From assembly GCF_018263925.1 (NCBI RefSeq), contig NZ_JAEVHF010000002.1:1-64000 (forward strand): a stretch of DNA of 64,000 nucleotides, given 5' to 3'. The stretch is from Kistimonas asteriae. GTDB taxonomy: Bacteria; Pseudomonadota; Gammaproteobacteria; Pseudomonadales; Endozoicomonadaceae. Every line of letters starts with the position of its first letter. Position 1 is the stretch's first letter. A program made the translations under genes and the position numbers. Of the stretch, positions 26,880 to 36,308 are shown one piece after another. A model generated the notes under the pieces. The model did no database searches and was not told the origin of the DNA. It saw nothing but the letters and a program-made list of their open reading frames with translations.

Positions 26880-27344
26880 ATGAGTAACAGCCAGGAAACG
26901 TTGTCAGCGTTACTTATCCCGGTTTCGGGGAATGCCCTTCTGGTGCCGAGTGCGGCATTGGCTGAAATGATTCCTTTCTCAACGTTGGAAGGCATGGAAG
27001 AAGGACCCGAGTGGCTACTGGGGCAGATAAGCTGGCGTGATCAGACGATTCCTGTCGTTTCGTTTGAACGCGCCAATGGCGAAGCTTTAGCCGAGAGCAG
27101 CGATAGCGCCCGGCTCGCTATCATGAACCGCGTCAGTGACAAGGGCGATTTACGCTTCTACGCACTGGTTGTTCAGGGAATACCCCACCCATTGAGTGTC
27201 ACGCCTGCTGATATCACGCACCGTGACAAAGAACCCGGTGACTACGAGAAAGCCTGCGTCATTGTGCATGGAACGCCTGCTGTCATTCCTGACCTGGATG
27301 GGATTGAAACAGGGATTGATGAAGTCATGACCGTCAGCAGCTAA
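26880..27344 (+). CDS. chpC: CheW-like protein ChpC
   Basis: The 154-residue CheW-related protein ends the Pil-Chp operon. It has LIPVSGNALLVPSAALAEMIPFSTLE, WLLGQISWRDQTIPVVSFE and LRFYALVVQGIPHPLSVTPADI. In Pseudomonas ChpC has a minor or conditional role, possibly linking other receptors to ChpA. AGGACAGG precedes the ATG. It is convergent with the hydrolase gene 15 bases away. Confidence 0.92.
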   Translation: MSNSQETLSALLIPVSGNALLVPSAALAEMIPFSTLEGMEEGPEWLLGQISWRDQTIPVVSFERANGEALAESSDSARLAIMNRVSDKGDLRFYALVVQGIPHPLSVTPADITHRDKEPGDYEKACVIVHGTPAVIPDLDGIETGIDEVMTVSS

Positions 27345-27359
27345 GCGTACCGTACCTTT

Positions 27360-28220
27360 CTAGAGATGATGGTCCTGTAGAAACTGTAAGACGCTGCTTC
27401 GGTTTTCCCGCTGGCCGAATGTTGCGATATGCGGCCCCCTTGCCTCCAGCCACTGCTTTCGTGTGTAGCTTTTGTCATATAGCTTGCGGGACTGGGCTGT
27501 CGGAATAATCTCATCCTCAATACTGTGAATCACCAGTAGTGGTTTTTTCAGTTTCTGAATATGTTGTTCAGCATCCCATTGCGCGGGTACCAGATAAGTC
27601 CCTGGTAATAGCGGCCAGGTCTGCCATTGGCGGGACATGGCGTAGCGGGCCATTCCTGGCCAGCTGGCGAAAGGGGCATCCAGTACAACAGCGCTGAACG
27701 CATCCTGATGGTTGGTCTGGCTGATCCATGTGGCACCCAGTGCGCCGCCGATGCTTTGCCCCAGTAAATACAGGGGCTTCTGTCGAACGCTTTCCTGTGT
27801 CTGCAGCCAGATAGCAGCGGCATCAATATCCTGAAAAACCTCGGGTAGTTTGGGGTTACCTTCAGAATGGCCGAATCCTCGGTAATCCAGCATAAAGACG
27901 TTATAGCCCTGCCTGGGAAGCCAGGCGATGCTGTGAATATGGGTGCTGATATTCTCTGCATTACCGTGCAGGAATAGGATAGTGCCGAGTACCTCACCAG
28001 TATCTGGATCGGGCTGTGCCGGCAGCCACCAGTTTTTCAGGGTGGTATTGTCACGGGTTTTCAACTCAACGGGCTGCCAGGCAAGGTTGAGCTGATCCGG
28101 CGTCAGCCGGTAACCGCTTTCCGGAAAGAAGTAGAGCCTTGTCAGGTTCTGGCAGCCTGACAATAAGCTGGTCAACAATGCCATGGTCAGTGTCAGCGTA
28201 TAGAGAGTCTTTCGTTTCAT
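27360..28220 (-). CDS. Alpha/beta hydrolase lipoprotein
   Basis: The 286-residue protein has a lipoprotein signal peptide ending LLTSLLSGC (Cys23). The alpha/beta-hydrolase core has GTILFLHGNAENIS (oxyanion region), FMLDYRGFGHSEGNP, nucleophile elbow LLGQSIGGALG, an acid in VIHSIEDEIIP and a His near the end (RGPHIATFG). It resembles the YfhR/Abhd-type serine hydrolases. The substrate is unknown; periplasmic or outer-membrane location is implied. It starts 12 bases after the stop of the DUF4105 gene, so the two are probably co-transcribed. Confidence 0.88.
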   Translation of the reverse strand: MKRKTLYTLTLTMALLTSLLSGCQNLTRLYFFPESGYRLTPDQLNLAWQPVELKTRDNTTLKNWWLPAQPDPDTGEVLGTILFLHGNAENISTHIHSIAWLPRQGYNVFMLDYRGFGHSEGNPKLPEVFQDIDAAAIWLQTQESVRQKPLYLLGQSIGGALGATWISQTNHQDAFSAVVLDAPFASWPGMARYAMSRQWQTWPLLPGTYLVPAQWDAEQHIQKLKKPLLVIHSIEDEIIPTAQSRKLYDKSYTRKQWLEARGPHIATFGQRENRSSVLQFLQDHHL

Positions 28221-28232
28221 TATCGTCCCTGA

Positions 28233-30092
28233 TCAGAAATAGTGGCGCCAGCTTAACGACAATTCATGGTTATTGAATGCATCCTGGTCTTCATAGCGCA
28301 CATCAAGGCGCAGGCCATTGTTACGATTCAGTTCCCAGTGCTGTCCCAGGGAGACTGTTGAGCGCAACTCACCATTGAGGAATTGATCCAGCTGCCATTC
28401 CAGCCGCCAGTTACCCAGCGGGTTACGGCTGCTGAACCCGGTATTGATACCGGGCGCCAGTTGCATATTGCGATCGAAGCCACTGTTATGCTCAAGGCGC
28501 AGGGTTGCCAGGCCAAACCACTGACTATTGGCGGTCATCGGTAATGTGATGCCAGCCCCACCGTTAATATGGGCTGCTAGGTGTTCCTTGCCATCGGAGC
28601 CGGGCTGACGCTCCAACCCTGTCTGGATTTGCCAGGATAGCGGCTGGAAGAATCGATCCCGGGGATACTGGGAGCGGATTGAGATGATATCCAATTGCTC
28701 GAGTTGCCAGTAATTGTCCTCGTAGCCCCTGATGCGCAAATCGCCAAAGGTGATCTCGGCGCCTTGAGGGAAGCCTTCACGATTATCTAACAGGTCGTGA
28801 TAGGTAAAACGTCCTTGAAGCTCAACATAATTGCCAAGGCCTTTGTGATGGCCGGCGCCCAACGCCAACATCGAAGTGTCATGCCCTTGTTCCGGTTTCT
28901 CCGGCGCCACTGGTGGGGTTATGTTATGCGGCGGAAGCCGGTTGAGTCCCCGCAACAACGCCAGGCTGTTTCTTGCGTTTTCTGGTGATCGAAACTGCTT
29001 GTTCACCTCGTAACGCAGGTATTTGTAGGATGACTGGATCATCCGTGCCTGTCGTTGTTCTGACAAATGGGCGACAGCCTCGCTATCCGTTAAGTCCGGA
29101 TCCAGTGCCATTTCGTAAACGAGGGTTTGTTCCGGCGGGGTCAGTGGCGCGAGGTAGTGGTGCAGGGTCGTGGCGTTGGAGGGGCGATAATGTACGTTCT
29201 GAACCAGATCTGCATCCAGCACGGCTCTGACAGTATCCACAGGAATGGCTGCTACAGGAAAATGGCTGGTCAGGTCGAGGTCTGGATTCGCCAGTTCCAG
29301 TAACTCCAGCAGACGGAAACTGCAGTTTTCATCAATGAAATAGTAATCAAAGCGGATATCTCGCAATTCCCAGATATGACTGCTGATAAACGCGGTTTGT
29401 TCAGGCGACAGGTTCAATCGGTATTCCCAGATATCCCGGTTTTCCAGGCGATTGTATTCCTGCAGTTTCCGGTAATAGGGCATCATGGCGAACTTGCCCG
29501 GATAACCGCCCGCGACCCCTTTCCAGGCGTAGAGAATGGAATTGTCTTCCCCTTCCGGTGTGGCGCCAAAGTTAACCGCCCAAGAGAGCCACAGGGAGTC
29601 CTCAGCAATGTTTTCCGGATCAAAGCGCAGGAACGTATGCCCGAACATGGACGACGGGCTGTTCATATACGCGGCCGGGAAAGCCAGCGTGACAGAATGC
29701 GCCTGCAGTTGTTGACGCCAGTTGTCGTATTCAGGGCAGGACAGGGAGGAAAAGGTATAGCCCTGCTCAGTCAGCCACTGGTAGCGCGCCTGAAAACGAC
29801 AAGCCTGACTGTTTGCCGTTTGCTCCGGTTGTGAGAACAGCTGGATGGTTGCTGCCAGCTCAGCCTGAGGGTTGTTATCCCCGTCTTTGCTCAGGAAAAA
29901 CGCGGGATCATCCACATAACTGGTGTAACCGGAAGGGTTCATCAGGCTGGAGTGATAATGCCCCAGCTTGAGCCACATTGGGGAGCGCGCCAATGGTTCG
30001 ATGGCAGGCGTAGCGAGGGCGGCCGTAGAAAACAGGCACAGCAACATGGCCGGTAGCTGCCTGACCAGGACGGAAATCAAAAAGCGCGACAT
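28233..30092 (-). CDS. DUF4105 (Lnb-type) periplasmic protein
   Basis: The 619 residues start with a signal peptide (VLVRQLPAMLLCLFSTAALA). The DUF4105/Lnb N-terminal domain contains SPSSMFGHTFLRFDPEN, WAVNFGA and FDYYFIDENCSFRLLELLE. The GHTF His and NCS Cys are arranged like an NlpC/P60-type cysteine hydrolase. The last 200 residues are rich in alternating aromatic and polar residues and end in LSLSWRHYF, like a beta-barrel or outer-membrane strand set. Enzymatic activity is likely but untested. Confidence 0.85.
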   Translation of the reverse strand: MSRFLISVLVRQLPAMLLCLFSTAALATPAIEPLARSPMWLKLGHYHSSLMNPSGYTSYVDDPAFFLSKDGDNNPQAELAATIQLFSQPEQTANSQACRFQARYQWLTEQGYTFSSLSCPEYDNWRQQLQAHSVTLAFPAAYMNSPSSMFGHTFLRFDPENIAEDSLWLSWAVNFGATPEGEDNSILYAWKGVAGGYPGKFAMMPYYRKLQEYNRLENRDIWEYRLNLSPEQTAFISSHIWELRDIRFDYYFIDENCSFRLLELLELANPDLDLTSHFPVAAIPVDTVRAVLDADLVQNVHYRPSNATTLHHYLAPLTPPEQTLVYEMALDPDLTDSEAVAHLSEQRQARMIQSSYKYLRYEVNKQFRSPENARNSLALLRGLNRLPPHNITPPVAPEKPEQGHDTSMLALGAGHHKGLGNYVELQGRFTYHDLLDNREGFPQGAEITFGDLRIRGYEDNYWQLEQLDIISIRSQYPRDRFFQPLSWQIQTGLERQPGSDGKEHLAAHINGGAGITLPMTANSQWFGLATLRLEHNSGFDRNMQLAPGINTGFSSRNPLGNWRLEWQLDQFLNGELRSTVSLGQHWELNRNNGLRLDVRYEDQDAFNNHELSLSWRHYF

Positions 30093-30143
30093 GGATAGGT
30101 AGAACCGGTTGCTCTGTTATCGGACGAATGAAACGTCTGGTTA

Positions 30144-30180
30144 TTAAAAAGACAGCCATCTTTTAAAGACAGCTGTCTTT
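30144..30180 (-). terminator. Terminator after the DUF3015 gene
   Basis: AAAGACAGC (30148-30156) and GCTGTCTTT (30172-30180) form a 9-bp stem. On the minus strand, which follows the DUF3015 stop, the stem runs into a short T stretch. Confidence 0.65.
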
Positions 30181-30196
30181 GATCAGCGAAACGCTA

Positions 30197-30682
30197 TCAG
30201 GATGCAATGTACTTGGACAGTTGCTCGTCATTGTTCATGACAACTGCCAGATTATTTACGACCTGATCCGCCGTTACGTCAGCACTCGGGAAGATCTGGT
30301 TGAAGTTCTCGTGAGTGATAGATGCAAAACGAGCACGGTCTTCCTGCTCAATACCGATCATGACGGCAACCGCATTCAGGGCTTCACCGTTTCCGCGCGC
30401 CATGTCTTCGGACAGTTCGTCCATCATGTAGGCAACATTGATCATCTTGTCACCGCGGTAGGTCAGCGGCGCAGAGGTCTGGCAGCCGTTGGTGCCGGAG
30501 GTCATGCCGAAGGTCGCGTTGCCGGAGGTACCGTTGGTGGTATAGGCGACAACGTGAGTCGGCGTGCCGGCTTGGCCTTCAAACAGCATGTTGCCCCATC
30601 CGCAGCTTGGACCACCGGGGGCAGCTGCCATAACGGAAGAAGAAGCGGCAACCAGAGCAGCGGTTAAAACGATTTTTTTCAT
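30197..30682 (-). CDS. DUF3015-family secreted protein
   Basis: The 161 residues begin with a clean signal peptide (KKIVLTAALVAASSSVMAA). The mature protein starts with GPSCGWGNMLFEGQAG and includes NATFGMTSGTNGC and MDELSEDMARGNGEALNAVAVMIG, typical of DUF3015. The two Cys could form a disulphide. The function is unknown; these are usually abundant periplasmic proteins. AAGG lies 8 bases before the ATG. Confidence 0.88.
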   Translation of the reverse strand: MKKIVLTAALVAASSSVMAAAPGGPSCGWGNMLFEGQAGTPTHVVAYTTNGTSGNATFGMTSGTNGCQTSAPLTYRGDKMINVAYMMDELSEDMARGNGEALNAVAVMIGIEQEDRARFASITHENFNQIFPSADVTADQVVNNLAVVMNNDEQLSKYIAS

Positions 30683-30831
30683 GAGAAATACCTTGGTGTG
30701 TTCTTAAAAGCGATTGCATCCTGCAGTCAGGGTATGGCCCTGTGCCTGTCAAGTGTTAGCTTTTTTGGACAAATGGTCAATTACATAAAATTTGTCGTTT
30801 ACTTAGAAAAATTTGCCAGATGTGAACTCTC

Positions 30832-31560
30832 TCAATTCCAGTCACCCCAGAGGTATTGAAGAACAGCGGCAGCGGCAACTGGTGCCGTTTCTGTTCGCAT
30901 GACTCTCGGCCCCAGCGCTAGTGGATGAAAGCCCCGTTCCTGAGCCTGCTCTATCTCGATTGTGGTCAAGCCACCTTCTGGCCCGATCAGTAGTGAGACA
31001 GACTGTGGACGATCAAAGCCTTTGAGTTGCTTTTCAGTTCGATGGTGCAGCACAAAATTCAGATCGGTATTCCGGTTATTAAGCCAGGTATCCAGTGATA
31101 CGGGAGCATGGATAGTAGGAACACGATTCCGCCCACACTGTTCACAGGCGCTGATCGCGACTTGCTGCCAGTGTTGCAGACGCTTTTCCTGACGCTCACT
31201 GCTCAGCTTAACCTCACACCGTTCGCTGAAGAGTAAGGTGATATCTGTTACCCCCAGTTCTGTTGCCTTCTGTATCGCGTAGTCCATCCGCTCGCCACGA
31301 CTGAGGCACTGTCCTAATTCAATCCGGAGAGGCGATTCACTATCGCCAGGCAGTTGTTCCAGTGTTTTTACGCCCACCTGTTTCTTGCTGACACAGGTTA
31401 TTTCAGCCTGCCAGCTATGACCTTCACCATTAAACAGGATCAGTGGATCACCGGGGCGCATGCGAAGCACTTTGCCAACATGGTTGGCTGCACTGTCTGT
31501 CAGCGTTATATCACGGTTTGCACACAGGGGTTGAGGAGTGTGGATTCGAGGGTTTCTCAT
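30832..31560 (-). CDS. rsmE: 16S rRNA m3U1498 methyltransferase
   Basis: The 242-residue SPOUT methyltransferase has an N-terminal PUA-like domain (MRNPRIHTPQPL; HVGKVLRMRPGDPLILFNGEG). The knotted SAM domain has ATELGVTDITLLFSERCEVKLS, SLLIGPEGGLTTIEIEQA and LGPRVMRTETAPVAAAAVLQ. It methylates U1498 in helix 44 of 16S rRNA. In many genomes it lies beside gshB; here it is a few genes away. Confidence 0.96.
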   Translation of the reverse strand: MRNPRIHTPQPLCANRDITLTDSAANHVGKVLRMRPGDPLILFNGEGHSWQAEITCVSKKQVGVKTLEQLPGDSESPLRIELGQCLSRGERMDYAIQKATELGVTDITLLFSERCEVKLSSERQEKRLQHWQQVAISACEQCGRNRVPTIHAPVSLDTWLNNRNTDLNFVLHHRTEKQLKGFDRPQSVSLLIGPEGGLTTIEIEQAQERGFHPLALGPRVMRTETAPVAAAAVLQYLWGDWN

Positions 31561-31734
31561 AACAAAAGAGAGAATACGTGAGCCTTAGATGCTGCATATC
31601 TTATATCATTAGGCTGAGTGAACCATCGTCAATTCATTACGCCTATTACTAGAGGCGTAGAGTTTTAGTGCCATATTGGGATAATACCCTTCAGTAGGAT
31701 TTCAAATCATCATGAAGGGTGATTTTCATATATC

Positions 31735-32457
31735 TTAAGCATCTATCATATGAGCAGCAGGGAAAGGTGCTGTATTTTCTAGATCATATCCGCGTTTTTT
31801 AAAAAACGTCCTTTCACTCTCAGAAAGAGGGGTTTTTTTCGAGTACAGATACTGATCTGCTGACCTGTTGTTGTTGCTGCACCAGTTATCAAATTTTTCG
31901 ACCAGCAATTGAGGGCCTTTAAATGGCCACAGCAGCGGACAGCATACGTCACAGCACAGTCTGCAACCACCTTTCTCCGTCTCACCCAGTTGATCCGCCG
32001 CAATTCTGACTTGAGATGCATAGGTTTCTAATGAATGTTCTGGCTTAACGCCCATATGGTTTTCGACTAAAGGACTACGCATATCTTCACAGTGGTGTTT
32101 ATGGTGGGTTGCAACCAGATAGATGGACCAAGGAAGCAATAATGTGCAGCCCAGAACAAAAACAGCAGCTCGTGCAATCGGGCGAATGACGTATTTCATA
32201 AGGCATTTCCCAAAACCCCGACAGCAGTTCTTGAAGCTCCATTCGTTAAATGTGCGGTGATAGGCATCTGCATCCGCTTGAAACTTGACATCCCTCCCTC
32301 CCATCTGTGGAGATAGGTTTGTTTTAGACTGGCCTTTATTTTGTCTGTGTTGAAATTCGCCAGTTGTATTTTGACCTTGTGGTCGTTGAAGCTTTCTAAG
32401 CTCATTGACAGTGTTAAATGAGGGCGAGCGTTTCATCTCAGTCATAGAGCTTGCCAT
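31735..32457 (-). CDS. Cys-rich protein with a membrane helix, unknown function
   Basis: I do not recognise this protein of about 240 residues. The N-terminal part is polar and disordered-looking. A basic segment (KYVIRPIARA) leads into one clear membrane helix (AAVFVLGCTLLLPWSIYLVA), followed by a His-rich HHKHHCED and a cluster GGCRLCCDVCCPLL. The C-terminus is charged. The frame opens at 32523, but ATG 32457, with AGGGGA upstream, fits better. There is no signal peptide. The Cys/His groups could bind metal. It is inserted between rsmE and metF and is AT-richer than both. Confidence 0.65.
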   Translation of the reverse strand: MASSMTEMKRSPSFNTVNELRKLQRPQGQNTTGEFQHRQNKGQSKTNLSPQMGGRDVKFQADADAYHRTFNEWSFKNCCRGFGKCLMKYVIRPIARAAVFVLGCTLLLPWSIYLVATHHKHHCEDMRSPLVENHMGVKPEHSLETYASQVRIAADQLGETEKGGCRLCCDVCCPLLWPFKGPQLLVEKFDNWCSNNNRSADQYLYSKKTPLSESERTFFKKRGYDLENTAPFPAAHMIDA

Positions 32458-32617
32458 AATTGATAATTCCCCTTTGATAACAGGCCAATATGTGTTTCGA
32501 ATGGTGGCAGTGTGTTGCACCAATATACTGCTGTTGAGAGGAATGGTTCATAACTGAGTGGTTAGAATTGTTATCAATGGTTTTATTTGAAGCGGCAGGA
32601 AATGGGCAAGAATGGAA

Positions 32618-32644
32618 AGCACTTCTGACTGAGACAGAAGTGCT
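32618..32644 (-). terminator. Terminator hairpin after metF
   Basis: AGCACTTCTG (32618-32627) pairs perfectly with CAGAAGTGCT (32635-32644) around a 7-base loop, 16 bases beyond the metF stop. On the minus strand it continues into TTTCCATTCTT, a weak U tract. Confidence 0.7.
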
Positions 32645-32660
32645 GAAGTGTTTATAGAAG

Positions 32661-33521
32661 CTAGACAGTCAAATTATTCCAAATCTTCAAACTGGGTTCA
32701 GCGTTATTCAGCGTATAGAAATGAAGTCCCGGCGCACCACCAGCCAGCAGGCGTTCACAGAGTCGTGTAATCACTTCCTCCCCGAACTGGCGAATACTGG
32801 CGGAATCATCGCCATAGGCTTCCAGCTGCTTGCGGATCCAGCGGGGAAGTTCAGCGCCGCAGCCGTCAGAAAAGCGGGCCAGTTTGGTGAAATTGGTGAT
32901 TGGCATGATGCCGGGGAGAATGGGAATCTCGATACCCAGACCGCGGCAGCGCTCTATAAAGTAGAAATAGCTGTCAGCATTAAAGAAATACTGGGTAATG
33001 GCGGATGAGGCGCCAGCCTTCACCTTACGCTCAAAATTCTGGAGATCCACTTCCATGCTGTGCGCCTGTGGGTGCACTTCCGGATACGCGGCCACCTCGA
33101 TATGGAAATGATCACCGGTTTCGCTGCGGATAAACTCGACCAGCTCATTGGCATATTGCAGGTCACCGCTGTTGAAGCGACCCATGCCGGACGGAAGATC
33201 GCCCCGTAAGGCGACGATACGCTGAATGCCATCCTGCTGGTATCGGGTCAGCAGCGTACGAATGTCTTCTTTGCTGTCGCCCACACAGGAAAGGTGGGGG
33301 GCGGTTGGAATGGACGTCGTTTCCCGGATGTTATAGACCGAGTCGCGGGTGCGGTCCCGTGTAGAACCACCCGCGCCATAGGTCACCGAGAAGAATTCCG
33401 GGTTAGCGGCTGTCAGCTTCTGTGCTGTCGTGAGCAGTTTGGCTGCGCCCTCTTCCGTCTTCGTGGGAAAAAACTCGAAGCTCACTGTCGGGGAGCTGGA
33501 TGTGGCTGCTGATGTTGTCAT
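32661..33521 (-). CDS. metF: 5,10-Methylenetetrahydrofolate reductase
   Basis: This FAD-dependent enzyme makes 5-methyltetrahydrofolate for methionine synthesis. The 286 residues show the TIM-barrel features VSFEFFPTKTEEGAAKL (catalytic Glu), FFSVTYGAGGSTRDRT, PHLSCVGDS, IVALRGDLPSG and QYFFNADSYFYF, and LPGIMPITNF. The length equals that of bacterial MetF. It lies downstream of ahcY on the same strand, separated by about 80 bases containing a 6-bp GGCGCG/CGCGCC hairpin without a U tract, so partial read-through from ahcY is plausible. Confidence 0.97.
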   Translation of the reverse strand: MTTSAATSSSPTVSFEFFPTKTEEGAAKLLTTAQKLTAANPEFFSVTYGAGGSTRDRTRDSVYNIRETTSIPTAPHLSCVGDSKEDIRTLLTRYQQDGIQRIVALRGDLPSGMGRFNSGDLQYANELVEFIRSETGDHFHIEVAAYPEVHPQAHSMEVDLQNFERKVKAGASSAITQYFFNADSYFYFIERCRGLGIEIPILPGIMPITNFTKLARFSDGCGAELPRWIRKQLEAYGDDSASIRQFGEEVITRLCERLLAGGAPGLHFYTLNNAEPSLKIWNNLTV

Positions 33522-33602
33522 GTTCGCTGCTCTGCTCGTATTTTTTAAGGTCTTTATGGGCAGATGGCGCGCCCTGACGGACGCGCCTTATGAACGACGA
33601 TT

Positions 33603-34997
33603 TTAATATTTGTAGTCGTCGCTCTTGAAGGGCCCGTCGACCGGTACGCTGATGTAGTCTGCCTGTTCCTGCGTCAGCTGGGTGATAACCCCGCTGAACC
33701 CTTCCACCATGTAACGGGCCACTTCTTCGTCCAGCTTCTTGGGCAGGACGGTGACCGTGATTTTTTCTGGTTTCTCGGCAGCTGGCAGGTTGGCAAAACC
33801 GGCCTCATACAGGTGAATCTGTGCCAGCACCTGGTTGGCAAAGGAACCGTCCATGATCCGCGAAGGATGACCGGTGGCATTGCCCAGGTTCACCAGTCGG
33901 CCTTCGGAGAGAAGCAGCAGATGATCATTCTCGGCACGGTTGCGATAGATCTTGTGCACTTGGGGCTTAACTTCTTCCCACTCCCAGGTTTCACGCATGA
34001 AGGCGGTATCGATTTCGGTATCAAAGTGACCGATGTTGCAGACGACACAGCTGTTTTTCAGGTATGTCAGGATGTGGCGGTCACAGACATGGACATTACC
34101 AGTGGTTGTCACCACCAGATCGATAGTCGCCAGCAGCTCCTTGTTGATGCATTCGGCGGTGCCGGTATTCATACCATCGTTATAGGGTGAAACAACCTCG
34201 AAGCCGTCCATGCAGGCCTGCATGGCACAGATAGGATCCACTTCGGTGACCTTAACGATCATACCTTCCTGACGCAGGGAGGCAGCGGAACCCTTACCCA
34301 CATCACCGTAACCGATGACCAGCGCTTTCTTACCGGCCAGCAGGTGGTCTGTGGCGCGTTTGATCGCGTCGTTCAGTGAATGACGGCAGCCGTATTTGTT
34401 GTCGTTCTTGCTTTTGGTGACAGCGTCGTTCACGTTGATGGCAGGTACATGCAATGTACCTTTTTCCATCATTTCCAGCAGGCGGTGAACACCGGTGGTG
34501 GTTTCTTCAGAAATACCGTGAATAAGGGTCAGTAATTCCGGGTATTTCTCATGCAGCAGCAGGGTCAGGTCGCCACCGTCGTCGAGCACCATGTTAGCGT
34601 CCCAGAGCTCGCCTTCTTTCTGGATGGTTTGTTCAATACACCACCAGAACTCTTCTTCTGTCTCTCCTTTCCAGGCAAACACAGGGATACCGGCGGCAGC
34701 GATAGCGGCGGCGGCATGGTCCTGGGTGGAGAAAATGTTACAGGATGACCAGCGAACTTCGGCGCCCAGCTCCACGAGGGTTTCAATCAGGACGGCGGTC
34801 TGGATGGTCATATGAATACAACCCATGATCCTGGCGCCTTTCAACGGCTGCTGGTCACGGTACTTGTTTCGAATGGCCATCAGTGCCGGCATCTCGCCTT
34901 CGGCAATCTGGATTTCCCGGCGGCCCCATTCCGCCAGGTTGATATCGGCGACCTTGTAGTCGCTGAAGGTTGCCACGGTGTTGAGGTTGGCGGTCAT
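33603..34997 (-). CDS. ahcY: S-adenosylhomocysteine hydrolase
   Basis: The enzyme splits S-adenosylhomocysteine to adenosine and homocysteine with bound NAD. The 464 residues show [39 protein letters not shown], the NAD motif [17 protein letters not shown] and [15 protein letters not shown], with C-terminal [14 protein letters not shown] precedes the ATG. It is downstream of metK but follows a strong terminator, so it probably has its own promoter in 34998-35085. I looked there for a SAH riboswitch and saw none. Confidence 0.98.
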   Translation of the reverse strand: MTANLNTVATFSDYKVADINLAEWGRREIQIAEGEMPALMAIRNKYRDQQPLKGARIMGCIHMTIQTAVLIETLVELGAEVRWSSCNIFSTQDHAAAAIAAAGIPVFAWKGETEEEFWWCIEQTIQKEGELWDANMVLDDGGDLTLLLHEKYPELLTLIHGISEETTTGVHRLLEMMEKGTLHVPAINVNDAVTKSKNDNKYGCRHSLNDAIKRATDHLLAGKKALVIGYGDVGKGSAASLRQEGMIVKVTEVDPICAMQACMDGFEVVSPYNDGMNTGTAECINKELLATIDLVVTTTGNVHVCDRHILTYLKNSCVVCNIGHFDTEIDTAFMRETWEWEEVKPQVHKIYRNRAENDHLLLLSEGRLVNLGNATGHPSRIMDGSFANQVLAQIHLYEAGFANLPAAEKPEKITVTVLPKKLDEEVARYMVEGFSGVITQLTQEQADYISVPVDGPFKSDDYKY

Positions 34998-35084
34998 CGC
35001 TTTATCTCCTTTTACCCGAGCATTGGCTCTGGCGTTGTCATGTTCGTTGTATCGTTGTTTGTGTCGCCCGATGTTGTTGGGCGA

Positions 35085-35118
35085 AAAAAAAGCCGCAGCG
35101 GATAATCCATGCGGCTTT
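35085..35118 (-). terminator. Rho-independent terminator after metK
   Basis: AGCCGCA and TGCGGCT form a 7-bp stem around a 12-base loop just after the metK stop. On the minus strand the stem is followed directly by eight T residues (35083-35090 region). Confidence 0.88.
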
Positions 35119-35122
35119 CGTT

Positions 35123-36286
35123 TTACAGTCCGGCGGCCTGCTTGAGTGCGTCGGCCTTGTCAGTGGCTTCCCAGGTGAATTCCTTCTCCTCGCGGCCAAA
35201 GTGACCATAGGCGGCTGTGGCCTGATAGATCGGACGTTTCAGGTCGAGCATCTGAATCAGGCCCCTAGGGCGCAGGTCGAAGTGTTCGCGCACCAGTTCG
35301 CCAATACGCTCATCGGAGACCTTGCCAGTGCCAAAGGTGTTGATGCTGATAGAGGTCGGGTCAGCCACACCAATCGCGTAGGACACCTGGATTTCGCAGC
35401 GATCTGCGAGGCCGGCGGCCACAATGTTTTTGGCAACATAACGGCCGGCATAAGCGGCGGAGCGGTCAACCTTGGACGGATCCTTGCCGGAGAAGGCGCC
35501 GCCACCGTGACGGGCCATGCCACCGTAGGTGTCCACGATGATCTTGCGGCCAGTCAGACCACAATCGCCTACAGGGCCGCCGATGACAAAGTTGCCGGTC
35601 GGGTTTATGTGGTAACGGGTTTCTGAGCTCAGCCACTCTGCGGGCAGAACCGGGCGGATGATCTCTTCCAGTACCGCGTTATGCAGTTCTTCCTGACTCA
35701 CGCTGGGGCTGTGCTGGGTAGACAGGACGACCGCGTCAACTGCGACCGGCTTGCCTTCAGCGTTGTAGCGCAGGGTTACTTGGCTCTTGGCATCCGGGCG
35801 CAACCAGGGCAGTTGACCGTTCTTGCGGACTTCCGCCTGACGCTTAACCAGCTGGTGGGCGTAGTAAATGGGAGCAGGCATCAGCACATCGGTTTCATTG
35901 GTGGCGTAGCCGAACATCAGGCCCTGGTCACCGGCGCCCTGTTCATGGATGCTGGTTTCATCCACGCCCATGGCGATGTCCTGAGACTGTTTACCGATGG
36001 CATTGAGTACGGCTACACAGTCACCGTCAAAGCCCAGGTCGCCATTGTTGTAGCCGATGTCTTTCACGACCTGGCGGACCAGATCTTCAATATCCACATA
36101 GGTTTTGGTGCGTACTTCACCGGCGACGATGACCATGCCGGTCTTGACCATGGTTTCAACGGCTACGCGGGATTCCGGGTCATCCGTCAGCATGGCGTCG
36201 AGAATCGCATCAGAAATCTGGTCGGCGATCTTGTCCGGATGGCCTTCGGAGACGGATTCTGATGTGAACAGTGAATATTCAGCCAT
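35123..36286 (-). CDS. metK: S-adenosylmethionine synthetase
   Basis: The enzyme makes SAM from methionine and ATP. From ATG 36286 it has 387 residues, close to the E. coli length. It shows [58 protein letters not shown] with [19 protein letters not shown], and [18 protein letters not shown]. An open extension to 36400 runs into the regulator gene and is not MetK-like. It follows the ArsR-type gene by 22 bases, so the two are probably one transcription unit. Confidence 0.97.
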   Translation of the reverse strand: MAEYSLFTSESVSEGHPDKIADQISDAILDAMLTDDPESRVAVETMVKTGMVIVAGEVRTKTYVDIEDLVRQVVKDIGYNNGDLGFDGDCVAVLNAIGKQSQDIAMGVDETSIHEQGAGDQGLMFGYATNETDVLMPAPIYYAHQLVKRQAEVRKNGQLPWLRPDAKSQVTLRYNAEGKPVAVDAVVLSTQHSPSVSQEELHNAVLEEIIRPVLPAEWLSSETRYHINPTGNFVIGGPVGDCGLTGRKIIVDTYGGMARHGGGAFSGKDPSKVDRSAAYAGRYVAKNIVAAGLADRCEIQVSYAIGVADPTSISINTFGTGKVSDERIGELVREHFDLRPRGLIQMLDLKRPIYQATAAYGHFGREEKEFTWEATDKADALKQAAGL

Positions 36287-36308
36287 GTGCTCTGTGTCCT
36301 CTGAAAGG

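Noticed and set aside
34998..35122. SAH riboswitch upstream of ahcY
   Set aside because: The region was read on the minus strand. I did not find the conserved GAGGAGCG-type core or the expected stem arrangement, only the metK terminator and a short GC hairpin.
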